The notes: a model not told the origin generated them from the sequence alone. A stretch of DNA of 33,741 bases from Flavonifractor plautii ATCC 29863 (GCF_000239295.1 NZ_JH417851.1:1-33741); one strand, 5' to 3'. Shown: positions 14,189 to 22,800, counted from the stretch's first letter. Numbers and translations: made by a program.

Positions 14189-14671
14189 CTCCTCACAGTC
14201 TTTGCCGCAGGTGCACCCGGCCGGAAGTACAGACGGCTCCATCAGGTTCTGCTTCATTTTTGCGATGGTCATCATGAACTGCTGCAACTCCTCAGCGCCG
14301 ATTCCCTTGGTCAGCGCCGCCTCTACCTGTGTGATGCGCGAGGCAATCTGCTGGTTCAGGGCCTCCGCTTTCGGCGTTGCCATCACCTGCTTGAGCCTGG
14401 CGTCACGGGATACGGAGCACCGCATCACAAATCCCTCCTCCTCCAGGCGCTTCAGCAGCCTGGACGCGGTGGAGCGGCGGATATAAAACGCCTCCTCCAG
14501 ATCCTTCTGAAAGATTTCCTGATCCCGATTATGGCACAGAAATCCCAGAAGCATCCCCTGCATCTCGGTAAAAGCATCGCACTCCGGCTGGCCGGAGAGC
14601 TCCCAGACCTTGCGCCGGATCAGATTGGACAGCGCCTTGACCTCGTAACCCGCATGGCGTTCTTGCCTCAT
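14177..14671 (-). CDS. MarR-family transcriptional regulator
   Basis: A 164-residue winged-helix protein. The DNA-binding part (about 50-115) reads QKDLEEAFYIRRSTASRLLKRLEEEGFVMRCSVSRDARLKQVMATPKAEA, the typical MarR recognition helix and wing. Helices on either side form the dimer. It is the first gene of the operon with the ABC exporter, so it most likely represses that exporter until a ligand binds. An inverted repeat sits between the -35 and -10 of its promoter, as expected for autorepression. The C-terminus ends in a short cysteine-containing tail, CTCGKDC, unusual for the family and possibly a metal or thiol sensor. No ligand can be named. Confidence 0.9.
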   Translation of the reverse strand: MRQERHAGYEVKALSNLIRRKVWELSGQPECDAFTEMQGMLLGFLCHNRDQEIFQKDLEEAFYIRRSTASRLLKRLEEEGFVMRCSVSRDARLKQVMATPKAEALNQQIASRITQVEAALTKGIGAEELQQFMMTIAKMKQNLMEPSVLPAGCTCGKDCEEANS

Positions 14672-14710
14672 TCAGACACCCCCTTCCATGCAAGCTATTT
14701 TACAGAGTTT

Positions 14711-14739
14711 ATTTTAGTTATCTTGCTAACAGTTGTCAA
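14711..14739 (-). promoter_or_regulatory. Promoter and operator of the marR-ABC operon
   Basis: On the minus strand, TTGACA (14734-14739, perfect -35) and TAAAAT (14711-14716) are 17 bp apart. The spacer contains the inverted repeat GTTAGC-AA-GATAAC (14717-14730), in the right place for a repressor to block RNA polymerase. Confidence 0.8.
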
Positions 14740-14755
14740 TGGGCAACATTTACAA

Positions 14756-14785
14756 AAAGACCCTCCGGTAAACCGGAGGGTCTTT
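14756..14785 (-). terminator. Terminator of the rex-SLH unit
   Basis: A perfect 13-bp stem, AAAGACCCTCCGG with CCGGAGGGTCTTT, around a 4-base loop, 4 bp after the SLH gene stop and followed by a T-tract on the minus strand. Confidence 0.9.
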
Positions 14786-14789
14786 CCAT

Positions 14790-15935
14790 TCAGCTCAGCC
14801 TGTCCACGGTGACGCCGTTCATCACCGCCTGAAATACGGCTTTGTCCACGCCGCTGCTGGCAGCCGTCCTGTCCAGCAGGATGCCGCTGCCGTCCTTCAG
14901 AGGGGCCGACAGTGCGAAATAGGACAGATAGGCCACCTGGGCCCGCAGGAAGGGGCTACCTGTCAGCTTGGCCTGCTCCGCAGCGTTGAGCACACCAAAC
15001 TCCACGCTCTTGCCCACGGCATTGGCCCAGGAGAAGTCAGGCGACGCCCCGCTGTCCGAGTAGCCCAGCGCCCGCAGAAGAAAGGTCATGTACTCCCCTG
15101 CCGAGAGCTGTGCATCCGGTCCAAAGTAGCGCTGTCCACCAGCACTGACGTTGTTGCCCTTGGTATAGCCCTTCTCATAGGCATAGGCCACATAGCGGTC
15201 GCACCAGGCAGGGGTGTCCGCAAAGGGGTTGGCCGCTGTGCTGCTCAGCGCAGCCCCCTCCTCCCCGATCAAACGCAGGAACATGACCAGTCCCACGATA
15301 CGGGTGGGAGCCTGCTCCAGATCATACCCGGAGCCGTAGGCCGTTCCAGTGCCCTGGAACAGCCCCATCTGCTTTAATGCGTCGGCCAGAGCATTGTAGT
15401 CCAGCCCCGCTCCGGAGGACACGGTATAGAAGCCCTCTACGCCCAAAACCGCAGTATCAGAGGTGATTGTCACTGCCGCTGTGGTATTTTCGGCCGCTAA
15501 GACGCGGTGACGTGCGGTCAGCGCGGCACCGGAGGCCACGGTCTGCCCCACCGTAATATCCACCACACTGCCGCCGGAATAGGACACGGTTCCGCTTCCA
15601 GCCAGGAGCAGCAGCCCGGAACCGGCAGGCAGGCTGACCACGTCTCCCCTTTTAAAGCGGAAATCCGTGATTGAGGCGGCATAGCTCTGTTCTCCACCTG
15701 CCCGGGCCAGATAACCGCTGTGCCTGGCATTCAGATCCGCCAGCACAGAGTCGTAGACGGTCTTTGTCTGCTCCGCGATGCGTGTCTCCGCCTGCCGCAG
15801 TACGTCCGGAATATAAGTGTCGTTCAGGTAGCCCTGCGTTACAAGGCTCTCCCCTGTTCCCGTATCGGCGGCATATACTGCCGCACAGCCTATCAGGATG
15901 ACCAGGGCAAGCAGGCCAACGGCAAGTCTCTTCAT
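14790..15935 (-). CDS. S-layer-homology-domain envelope protein
   Basis: A 381-residue exported protein. The N-terminus is a signal peptide (about 1-22); LIGC at 14-17 also fits a lipobox, so it may be a lipoprotein anchored at Cys17 rather than freely secreted. Residues 25-175 form a domain I do not recognise, with beta-rich Ser/Gly/Thr stretches. Residues about 180-350 carry up to three SLH motifs; the clearest is NPFADTPAWCDRYVAYAYEK ... YFGPDAQLSAGEYMTFLLRALGY (236-292). SLH motifs bind pyruvylated cell-wall polymers. Its ATG overlaps the rex stop (ATGA), so it is translated with the redox regulator, an uncommon pairing. Confidence 0.8.
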   Translation of the reverse strand: MKRLAVGLLALVILIGCAAVYAADTGTGESLVTQGYLNDTYIPDVLRQAETRIAEQTKTVYDSVLADLNARHSGYLARAGGEQSYAASITDFRFKRGDVVSLPAGSGLLLLAGSGTVSYSGGSVVDITVGQTVASGAALTARHRVLAAENTTAAVTITSDTAVLGVEGFYTVSSGAGLDYNALADALKQMGLFQGTGTAYGSGYDLEQAPTRIVGLVMFLRLIGEEGAALSSTAANPFADTPAWCDRYVAYAYEKGYTKGNNVSAGGQRYFGPDAQLSAGEYMTFLLRALGYSDSGASPDFSWANAVGKSVEFGVLNAAEQAKLTGSPFLRAQVAYLSYFALSAPLKDGSGILLDRTAASSGVDKAVFQAVMNGVTVDRLS

Positions 15936-16564
15936 GGTACCTCCGAAATCATATAGCTCAGCGCCAACAGGCTGTCGGCAAAGTGGACGTTCTCAATCAC
16001 TATGTCCGGCGCGTCCACCGTCAGCTCAATATTGGTGAAATTCCAGATTCCTTTCACGCCGGAGGCCACCAGCCGACCGGCGATCCGGTTGGCCACGCTC
16101 CGGGGAACCGTCAGCACCCCGATGCTGGCCGGATGCTGGCCCAGATACTCCTCCAACTGGTCCACGTGGTGGACCGGCACCCCGGAGAGTCTCTGCCCAA
16201 CCACATCCGGCGCCACATCAAAGGCGGCCGAAAGCGCCACACCGGAGCGCTCGAAGTGAAAGTTTTCCATCAGGGCCCGGCCCAAGTTGCCCGCCCCCAG
16301 AATGACCGCGTTGTGGCCGCGGTTCATACCCAGAATGTCGGAAATCTCCCCCCGCAGATTTTCAATATTATAGCCGTAGCCCTGCTGGCCGAACCCGCCG
16401 AAGCAGGAGAGATCCTGCCGGATCTGTGAGGCGGTCAGCCCCATGGATTTGCCCAGCGCGTTGGATGAAATGCGCTCCACACCGGCCAAATAGAGGTCGT
16501 TCAGGTGGCGGTAGTACCGTGGGAGGCGACGTATCACCGCACTGGACACTTTATCTTTTTTCAT
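15932..16564 (-). CDS. rex: Redox-sensing transcriptional repressor Rex
   Basis: A 210-residue protein with the Rex two-domain layout. The N-terminal winged helix (about 1-80) includes ISSNALGKSMGLTASQIRQDLSCFG, and GYGYNIENL leads into the Rossmann domain. The dinucleotide motif GAGNLG is at 90-95, followed by FDVAPDVVG and the C-terminal swapped helix (HFADSLLALSYMI). Rex senses the NADH/NAD+ ratio and represses fermentation and anaerobic respiration genes when NAD+ is high. No Rex operator was seen in this window, so its targets lie elsewhere. It is transcribed with the downstream SLH protein gene and is divergent from the peptidoglycan-binding cassette. Confidence 0.95.
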   Translation of the reverse strand: MKKDKVSSAVIRRLPRYYRHLNDLYLAGVERISSNALGKSMGLTASQIRQDLSCFGGFGQQGYGYNIENLRGEISDILGMNRGHNAVILGAGNLGRALMENFHFERSGVALSAAFDVAPDVVGQRLSGVPVHHVDQLEEYLGQHPASIGVLTVPRSVANRIAGRLVASGVKGIWNFTNIELTVDAPDIVIENVHFADSLLALSYMISEVP

Positions 16565-16732
16565 AGCTCCATCACTCTTCTTCTTGTTCCAAAGCGGTAC
16601 CGCACGTAACTCGCCCGTTCCGCTGCAAGATTCCTATTCAGTTTACTCGAAAGAGGGGCCGATGTCAACGTTCTTTTCCCTGGAACCGCCTTCCGGTCCG
16701 GTGCATAGAGTGAGGAAAAGGAGGAATGCCAA

Positions 16733-17122
16733 TTGGCCTCGATTGGAACCATTGTCACCCGCGTATATACCTCCCGGGCCCAGCTCCCGGTGCCGGGCGC
16801 TACTGTAGCGGTGACGCAGAGGGCGGGCGGCGGGCGGCATACGCTGCTGGCCTTACGAGTGACGGACGAAAACGGACGCACCGCGCCGATCCGCGTCGCC
16901 ACACCCGAGCCGTCTGCCAGTGAATCCCCAGGGACAGAGTCCCCCTTCGCCGTCTGTGACATCTGGGTGGAGGTACCGGGCTATGAGATGCTTCTGGTGG
17001 AGAATGTCCAGGTCTTTCCTAATACGGAAACACTACAGGAGCTGGAGCTGATTCCCCTGCCGGAGCAGACCTCGTCGTCTACCCGGGGGGAGATCGTGGA
17101 TATTCCACCCCAGGATCTGTAA
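16733..17122 (+). CDS. Small beta-domain protein of the peptidoglycan-binding cassette
   Basis: A 129-residue protein. Residues 5-110 look like a single carboxypeptidase-regulatory-like (transthyretin-fold) beta sandwich: VPGATVAVTQ, TDENGRTAPIRV and CDIWVEVPGYEMLLVENVQVFP are its typical strands. There is no signal peptide. The start is taken as TTG at 16733 because AAGGAGGA lies 7 bases upstream; the ATG just before it is in another frame. The next gene starts 12 bp after its stop, so they are co-transcribed. Its partners suggest a role in spore or cell-wall assembly; the exact function is not recognised. Confidence 0.7.
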   Translation: MASIGTIVTRVYTSRAQLPVPGATVAVTQRAGGGRHTLLALRVTDENGRTAPIRVATPEPSASESPGTESPFAVCDIWVEVPGYEMLLVENVQVFPNTETLQELELIPLPEQTSSSTRGEIVDIPPQDL

Positions 17123-17134
17123 GGAGGTACCCCC

Positions 17135-18355
17135 ATGCCGACCACACCTGTAACGCCCTATGTCCCACAGTACATCACCGTGCATCTGGGCGCCCCCAGC
17201 GCCGCTGCGGAAAATGTGACGGTTTCCTTCCCGGAATACGTTAAGAATGTGGCCTCCAGCGAGATCTATCCCACCTGGGAGCCGGCGGCTATCCGTGCAA
17301 ACATCCTGGCGATTATTTCGTTTGCCCTCAACCGGGTATATACCGAATATTACCCCAGCCGCGGCTACCCCTTCAACATCACCGCCAGCACGGCCTACGA
17401 CCAGAAATTCATCAAAGGGCGCAACATTTTTGAGAACATCAGCCAGATGGTGGATGAGATCTTCAATTCCTACATACGGCGCACCGGCTTTGTGGAGCCC
17501 CTGGCAGCCAAATTTTGCAACGGCACCACCACCACCTGCGACGGTCTCTCCCAGTGGGGCAGCCAGGCCATGGCAGAGCAGGGCGCCGACTCCGTCACCA
17601 TCCTGCGAAACTATTATGGCGACAATATCGAGATCGTGAACAATGCTCCTGTCATGGGTATCCGCAGCTCCTACCCCGGAACTCCGGTGCGGCTGGGCGA
17701 CCGGGGGGAGCCGGTGGTGCGCATCCAGACCATGCTCAACCGCATCTCCCGCGATTACCCCGCTATTCCGAAGGTTCAGCCGGTGGACGGGATCTTCGGA
17801 GCGTCCACCGAGCAGTCGGTCATCAAATTCCAGCAGATTTTCAGCCTGACGCCGGACGGAGTCGTTGGAAACGCCACCTGGTATAAGCTGGTCTTTCTGT
17901 ACGTGGGCGTTCTGGAATTGGCGGAGCTGGTCAGCGAGGGTCAGACCTTCTACACCACCTTGGTGCCCGTCAACCGCCCCGATACCATTTCCCTCGGCGA
18001 CACCGGAGAAAATGTCAAGGTAATACAGTACCTTCTCTCTGTGGTGGCGGAGTTTTATAATAACATCCCCCCGGTGGCTGTGGACGGGATTTTCGGGCAA
18101 TCCACCCAAAACGCAGTCCTGGCTCTTCAACAGATGGCTGGTCTGTACCAAGACGGCGTTGTAGGCGAGGACACCTGGGCCGCACTCTACCGATTTTATG
18201 TCGGCATAGTGGATACCATGAGCCAATATACCAATGTCATCCCAGAGCAGTTCCGGCCGGAGCTTCCCGAGAGCGAAGCCACCAGCCTGACCCAGTACCC
18301 CGGCCAACCCATGACACTGGGCAGCACCGACGAGAGAGGAGAAGACGCCACATGA
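17135..18355 (+). CDS. SpoIID-like domain fused to two peptidoglycan-binding domains
   Basis: A 406-residue protein. Residues about 30-165 align by eye with SpoIID/LytB. FPEYVKNVASSEIYPTWEPA matches the active-site region VPLEEYLKGVVAAEMPASWP, including the catalytic-type glutamate (E43 here). GLSQWGSQAMAEQGADSVTI (from about 138) matches the GMSQYGA motif. Cys128 and Cys135 may bind metal. Two peptidoglycan-binding (PGB_1-like) repeats follow at about 185-250 and 285-350, each with VDGIFG ... V..FQ/LQQ ... DGVVG..TW. No signal peptide or membrane helix is visible, unlike SpoIID itself, so how it reaches the wall is unclear. SpoIID is a lytic transglycosylase in engulfment; a related spore-wall role is inferred. 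Confidence 0.75.
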   Translation: MPTTPVTPYVPQYITVHLGAPSAAAENVTVSFPEYVKNVASSEIYPTWEPAAIRANILAIISFALNRVYTEYYPSRGYPFNITASTAYDQKFIKGRNIFENISQMVDEIFNSYIRRTGFVEPLAAKFCNGTTTTCDGLSQWGSQAMAEQGADSVTILRNYYGDNIEIVNNAPVMGIRSSYPGTPVRLGDRGEPVVRIQTMLNRISRDYPAIPKVQPVDGIFGASTEQSVIKFQQIFSLTPDGVVGNATWYKLVFLYVGVLELAELVSEGQTFYTTLVPVNRPDTISLGDTGENVKVIQYLLSVVAEFYNNIPPVAVDGIFGQSTQNAVLALQQMAGLYQDGVVGEDTWAALYRFYVGIVDTMSQYTNVIPEQFRPELPESEATSLTQYPGQPMTLGSTDERGEDAT

Positions 18356-18912
18356 TTCGCTCCCAACTCCACCTGATTGGACAGCCCGTACGCAGCCTCC
18401 AAACCATGCTGCGCACCATTTCTTTCGCTTACCCCTTCCTCCCCCGTCTCACGCCGGACGGAATTTTCGGCGAACGCACCCTAGAGGCCGTCATGCTCTT
18501 TCAGAGGGAATTTTTCCCTCCGGTCACCGGACAGGTAAACCAGGCCACCTGGGACGCTATCGTTTCCTTGTATCACCAGGTGGTTTCCCGCCTCACTCCG
18601 CTGCCCACCCGCAGCTTTCCAAGTCCAGAGTTTTCCGTCGCACCGGGTGAGGCCAGCGTTCATCTTAACCTGGTGCAGTCCATGTTCTGCGGGCTGTCTC
18701 GGGTCCTGAACGGCGTGGAAACCTGTGATGTCTCCGGGGTAAACAATGCCGCCACCGAGCACAACATCAAGTGGATTCAACATCTGAATCACCGTCCGGA
18801 AACCGGGACGCTGGATCAGGAGAGCTGGAATACCCTCAGCCGCCTCTATACTATGTTTGTCACCAGCGCCCAGTCGCCCTGGACTACGCGGCCTGAGCTT
18901 TTTATGCCCTGA
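18352..18912 (+). CDS. Peptidoglycan-binding protein
   Basis: A 186-residue protein with two PGB_1-like repeats. The first (about 10-75) contains QTMLRTISFAYPFLPRLTPD, then GIFGERTLEAVMLFQREFFP and GQVNQATW. The second (about 98-165) is weaker, with NIKWIQHLNHRPETGTLDQESW as its core. The start ATG overlaps the stop of the SpoIID-like gene (ATGA), so the two are translationally coupled. It has no catalytic domain, signal peptide or membrane helix. It probably helps its neighbour to bind wall material. It is the last gene of the cassette. Confidence 0.8.
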   Translation: MIRSQLHLIGQPVRSLQTMLRTISFAYPFLPRLTPDGIFGERTLEAVMLFQREFFPPVTGQVNQATWDAIVSLYHQVVSRLTPLPTRSFPSPEFSVAPGEASVHLNLVQSMFCGLSRVLNGVETCDVSGVNNAATEHNIKWIQHLNHRPETGTLDQESWNTLSRLYTMFVTSAQSPWTTRPELFMP

Positions 18913-18928
18913 CGCGGCATATATGTGT

Positions 18929-18965
18929 AAGGTGGGTGCCCTGTCCATAGCAGGGCACCCACCTT
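18929..18965. terminator. Hairpin between the peptidoglycan cassette and ferritin gene
   Basis: A perfect 15-bp stem, AAGGTGGGTGCCCTG with CAGGGCACCCACCTT, around a 7-base loop, lies between two convergent genes. T-tracts are poor on both sides, but position and stability suggest a shared terminator. Confidence 0.7.
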
Positions 18966-18986
18966 GTCTACAGTTTCAACTACAGG

Positions 18987-19499
18987 TTACAGTACCAGAC
19001 TGGGAGCTGCATAGGTGCGGCCCGCCAGCTCACTGTTGAGCATGTAGAGGCCTTTGGCATCGTCGCCGTAGAGCTCCATCTTTTTGATCATATCCTCGGC
19101 GGTCTTCTCCTCCTCGCCCTGCTCTTTGACAAACCAATCCAGGAACTGCATGGTGCGGAAGTCCTTGACCTCATAGGCTGCATCGTAGATCGTGTGAATC
19201 AGATTGGTGACATACTGCTCATGGGCCAGGCCGGCCTTGAGCACCTCCAGCCTGCCGTTGGGGGCGGCGGTGGGCCTGGCAATGCCCTCCAGCACCGGGC
19301 GGTGGCTGTTGTTCTGGAGATACTGGAACATAAGCATGGCGTGATCCCGTTCCTCCTGCGCCTGCACCTTGTACCAGTTGGCGAAGCCGTCCAGTCCCTC
19401 GTCCTCGAAGTAGGCGGAGAACTCCAGATACAGGTAAGCGGAGTAGAACTCCTTATTGATCTGCTCGTTCAGCAGAGAGGCAACTTTTTCGTTCAGCAT
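18987..19499 (-). CDS. Non-heme ferritin
   Basis: A 170-residue four-helix-bundle iron-storage protein. All expected ferroxidase residues are present at the usual positions: E17, E50, H53, E94, Q127 and E130. This arrangement is typical of bacterial FtnA-type ferritins, which assemble as 24-subunit cages and oxidise and store Fe(II). It has its own promoter 35 bp before the start and AAAGGAG upstream of the ATG. It is monocistronic: rightward lies the duplicated polC tail, leftward a shared hairpin. The usual role is iron storage and protection from oxygen stress. Confidence 0.95.
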   Translation of the reverse strand: MLNEKVASLLNEQINKEFYSAYLYLEFSAYFEDEGLDGFANWYKVQAQEERDHAMLMFQYLQNNSHRPVLEGIARPTAAPNGRLEVLKAGLAHEQYVTNLIHTIYDAAYEVKDFRTMQFLDWFVKEQGEEEKTAEDMIKKMELYGDDAKGLYMLNSELAGRTYAAPSLVL

Positions 19500-19533
19500 A
19501 ATAAATACACTCCTTTCTCATCTGGATGGCATA

Positions 19534-19562
19534 AGAATACCACGGATTTTATTCTGTTACAA
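19534..19562 (-). promoter_or_regulatory. Promoter of the ferritin gene
   Basis: TTGTAA (19557-19562) and TATTCT (19534-19539) on the minus strand are separated by 17 bp and lie 35 bp before the ferritin start. Confidence 0.6.
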
Positions 19563-19628
19563 CTGTAAATTCCACTCAGAAATTCCTCTGCGCCCTAACA
19601 ATGGCCGTAGGCAACAGAGGACAGGATA

Positions 19629-19680
19629 CCGGTTAAAACAGTCCGTCGAACAGGGTAATCTGACTCGTATCCGGCATGCC
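19629..19680 (-). pseudogene. Perfect duplicate of the polC 3' end
   Basis: These 52 bp are identical to 19808-19859, the last codons of polC with its stop codon (GMPDTSQITLFDGLF, stop, then ACCGG read on the minus strand). The copy lies 179 bp downstream of the real gene end and is cut off from any gene body. The sequence between the two copies is repeat R. Perfect identity suggests a recent event or ongoing conversion. Confidence 0.9.
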
Positions 19681-19807
19681 CCAGGGGCGGCCGCGCCGTC
19701 CCTGGGGTCCCGTTTCCCTCCATCTGGCGGGACGAAATCAATTCGCCCCGCCATCGAGGTTTTGCCTGCGGCAAAACGCTCGGACGCTACAGGCAGCGGA
19801 CGGCATG
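19681..19807 (-). repeat. Repeat R, copy at polC
   Basis: A 127-bp segment between the real polC end and its duplicated tail. Hairpin 1 pairs TGGCGGG (19725-19731) with CCCGCCA (19747-19753). Hairpin 2, GTTTTGCC-TGC-GGCAAAAC (19759-19777), is perfect. Both hairpins and the bases around them match the repeats at 33394-33741. No reading frame in the polC frame crosses it. Confidence 0.8.
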
Positions 19808-19811
19808 CCGG

Positions 19812-22800
19812 TTAAAACAGTCCGTCGAACAGGGTAATCTGACTCGTATCCGGCATGCCGTCCAGAGCACCAGCGGCCTTGAGCTGCTCGATGTGGGTCT
19901 TGGAGACCTTGGGACAGGCTGCGGAAAACTCCTCGATGGATATAAACCGCTTTCCCTCCCGCTGCTCCATGATAGACCAGGCCGCCGTCTCGCCCAGACC
20001 AGGCACAGAGGTGAAGGGGGGCAGCAGGCTTCCCTTCTCATTGTCTGGCAGGAAGTTGACCGCGTGAGAGCGGTAGAGATCCATGTGCTCAAAGGTGAAC
20101 CCCCGCAGATAGAACTCATAGACCACCTCAAGGGTGACCAAAATATCCTCCTCCACGGGAGAGGGCTTCTCCTTGCTCTCAATCTCCCGCATTTTAGCCT
20201 TACACACATCCATCCCCTGGCACATGAAGGTGGCGTCGAAGGCCTTGGCCCGGATGGAGAAGAAGGCGGCGTAGAAGGCCAGGGGGCGGTGGACCTTGAA
20301 CCAGGCGATGCGGAAGGCCATCATGACATAGGCCACCGCGTGGGCCTTGGGGAACAGGTACTTGATCTTCTTGCAGGAGCCGATGTACCAGTCGGGTACG
20401 CCGGCGGCCCTCATCTCCTCCTCCGCCCCATCCGGCAGGCCCCGGCCCTTACGCACCGACTCCATGATCTTGAAGGCCCGCTTCTCCGGCATGCCGCAGG
20501 AGATGAGGAAGAGCATGATGTCGTCGCGGCAGCCGATGGCCTGGCCGACCGGGACGCCCTGATCCACAATCAGATCCCGGGCGTTGCCCAGCCACACGTC
20601 GGTTCCGTGGGAGAAGCCGGACAGGCGCAGGAGGATGTCAAACTCGTGGGGCTGGGTGTCCACCAGCATGCCGCGGGTGAACTTGGTGTTGAACTCCGGG
20701 ATGGCCACGGCGCCGGTTGGGCCCAGGATGGGGTCGTCCACGAAGCCCAGCACCTCAGAGGAGGTGAAGATGCTCATGGTGTCCCGGTCGTCCAGAGGGA
20801 TCTTTTGCGGATCCACCCCGGTGAGATCCTGGAGCATGCGGATCATGGTGGGATCATCGTGGCCCAGCATGTCCAGCTTGAGCAGGTTGGACTCCATGGA
20901 GTGATATTCGAAGTGAGTGGTAATGATGTCGCTGTTGGGATCGTCGGCGGGGTGCTGCACCGGACAGAAGTCGTAGATCTCCCGGTTCTGGGGGATGACC
21001 ACCATGCCGCCGGGGTGCTGGCCGGTGGTGCGCTTGACGCCGGTGCAGCCCTGGGCCAGCCGGTTCTCCTCCGCCCGGTTTACCGTCCTTCCCCGCTCAT
21101 CCATGTACTTCTTGACATAGCCGAAGGCGGTCTTTTCCGCCACGGTGCCGATGGTGCCCGCCCGGAACACGTGGGTCTGCCCGAACAGCTCAAAGGTGTA
21201 CCGGTGGGCGTTGGCCTGATATTCGCCGGAGAAGTTCAGATCGATGTCGGGCACCTTGTCGCCGCCGAAGCCCAGGAAGGTCTCGAAGGGGATGTTGAAG
21301 CCGTCCTTGGCGTAGGGCGTTCCGCAGACGGGGCACACCGCGTCGGGCATGTCCGCGCCGCAGCCGATCCCCTTCTCTTTGGCGGTGTCGAAGTCCGAGT
21401 GCTTGCACTTGGGACAGCGGTAGTGGGGCGGCAGGGAGTTCACCTCCGTGATACCCGACATGAAGGCTACCAGGGACGAGCCCACGGAGCCACGGGAGCC
21501 CACTAGGTAGCCGTGGGCCAGGGAGTCCTGCACCAGCTTCTGGGCCGACATATAAATGACGTCGTACTTGCACTTGATGATGTCGCCCAGCTCGGCATTG
21601 ATGCGGTCCACCACGATTTTGGGCGGTTCCTCACCGTAAAGGGCTTTTGCTTTCCCCCAGACCAGACTGGTCAGCTCCTCCGCTGAGTTCTCGATCTTGG
21701 GGGCGAACAGCCCCTGGGGCAGAGGCACTACGTCCTCACACCAGTCGGCTACCAGATTGGTGTTGCGCACCACCACCTCATAGGCCTTCTCCTTCCCCAA
21801 ATAGGCAAACTCCTCCAGCATCTCGGTGGTGGTCTTGAAGTAGATGGGCAGAGACGAGTCGGCATCTTCAAAGCCCTTGGAGGCCAGCAGGACGTGGCGG
21901 TAGATCTCGTCCTCCGGGTCCAGGAAATGGACGTCGCCGGTGGCGCACACAGGCTTGTCCAGCGCCTCGCCCAGGGATACGATGGTGCGGTTGAAGTCCT
22001 TCAGCTCCTCCTGGCTCTGCACCATACCCTTGCGCAGCATGAAGGCATTGTTGCACAGAGGCTGAATCTCCAGGAAATCGTACCAGGAGGCAATGCGCTT
22101 AAGCTCCGCAAAGTCTTTCCGCTTTACAACTGCTTGAAACAGCTCTCCAGCCTCGCAGGCCGAGCCGATAATGAGTCCCTCCCGGTGCTGGTTGATCAGG
22201 CTCTTGGGCATGATGGGGTAGCGTTTGAAGTGGTCCAGGTGAGAGGCCGAGATGAGCTTGTAGAGATTGCGTAGGCCCAGTTGGTTCTTGGCCAGCACGA
22301 TTAGGTGCTTGGGCTGGCGGCGGGCCTTGCCCCCGGTACGCAGCCTGGCCATAGCCGGATTGATCTGCTGGAGGGTATGTACACCCCTGTCCCGCAGCAT
22401 CTCAAAGAAAGGTACCAGCATATAGCCCACCGTGGCCGCGTCGTCATAGGCCCGGTGGTGGTTGAAGGCAGGCAGATTCAGGTGCTCCGCCACGATGTCC
22501 AACTTGTGCTTGCCCAGCTCCGGCAGCAGGTTCTGGGCCAGAATCAGCGTGTCGATGGAGGTGCTGTCGAAGGGGCGGCCCATGCGGCGGCACCCCTCGG
22601 CGATGAAGCCCATGTCGAACTCCGCATTGTGGGCGGCCAGCGGGCGCTCCCCCACAAAGTCCAGAAAGGCATTTATGGCCTCCGCCTGGGAGGGGGCTCC
22701 CCTCAGCATCTCGTCGGTAATGCCGGTAAGCTCGGTGATCTCGCGGGTCAGAGGCCGTTCAGGATCAGCAAACGTGGAGAACTGCTCCACCACCTCCCCG

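Noticed and set aside
16685-16711. Possible sigma-K promoter (AC-N17-CATAGAGT) before the peptidoglycan-binding cassette
   Set aside because: The motif is very degenerate and would place the transcript start inside the ribosome binding site.
19893-21506. A 537-codon open frame on the plus strand
   Set aside because: It is antisense to polC, has no ribosome binding site and encodes low-complexity Gly/His/Val sequence.
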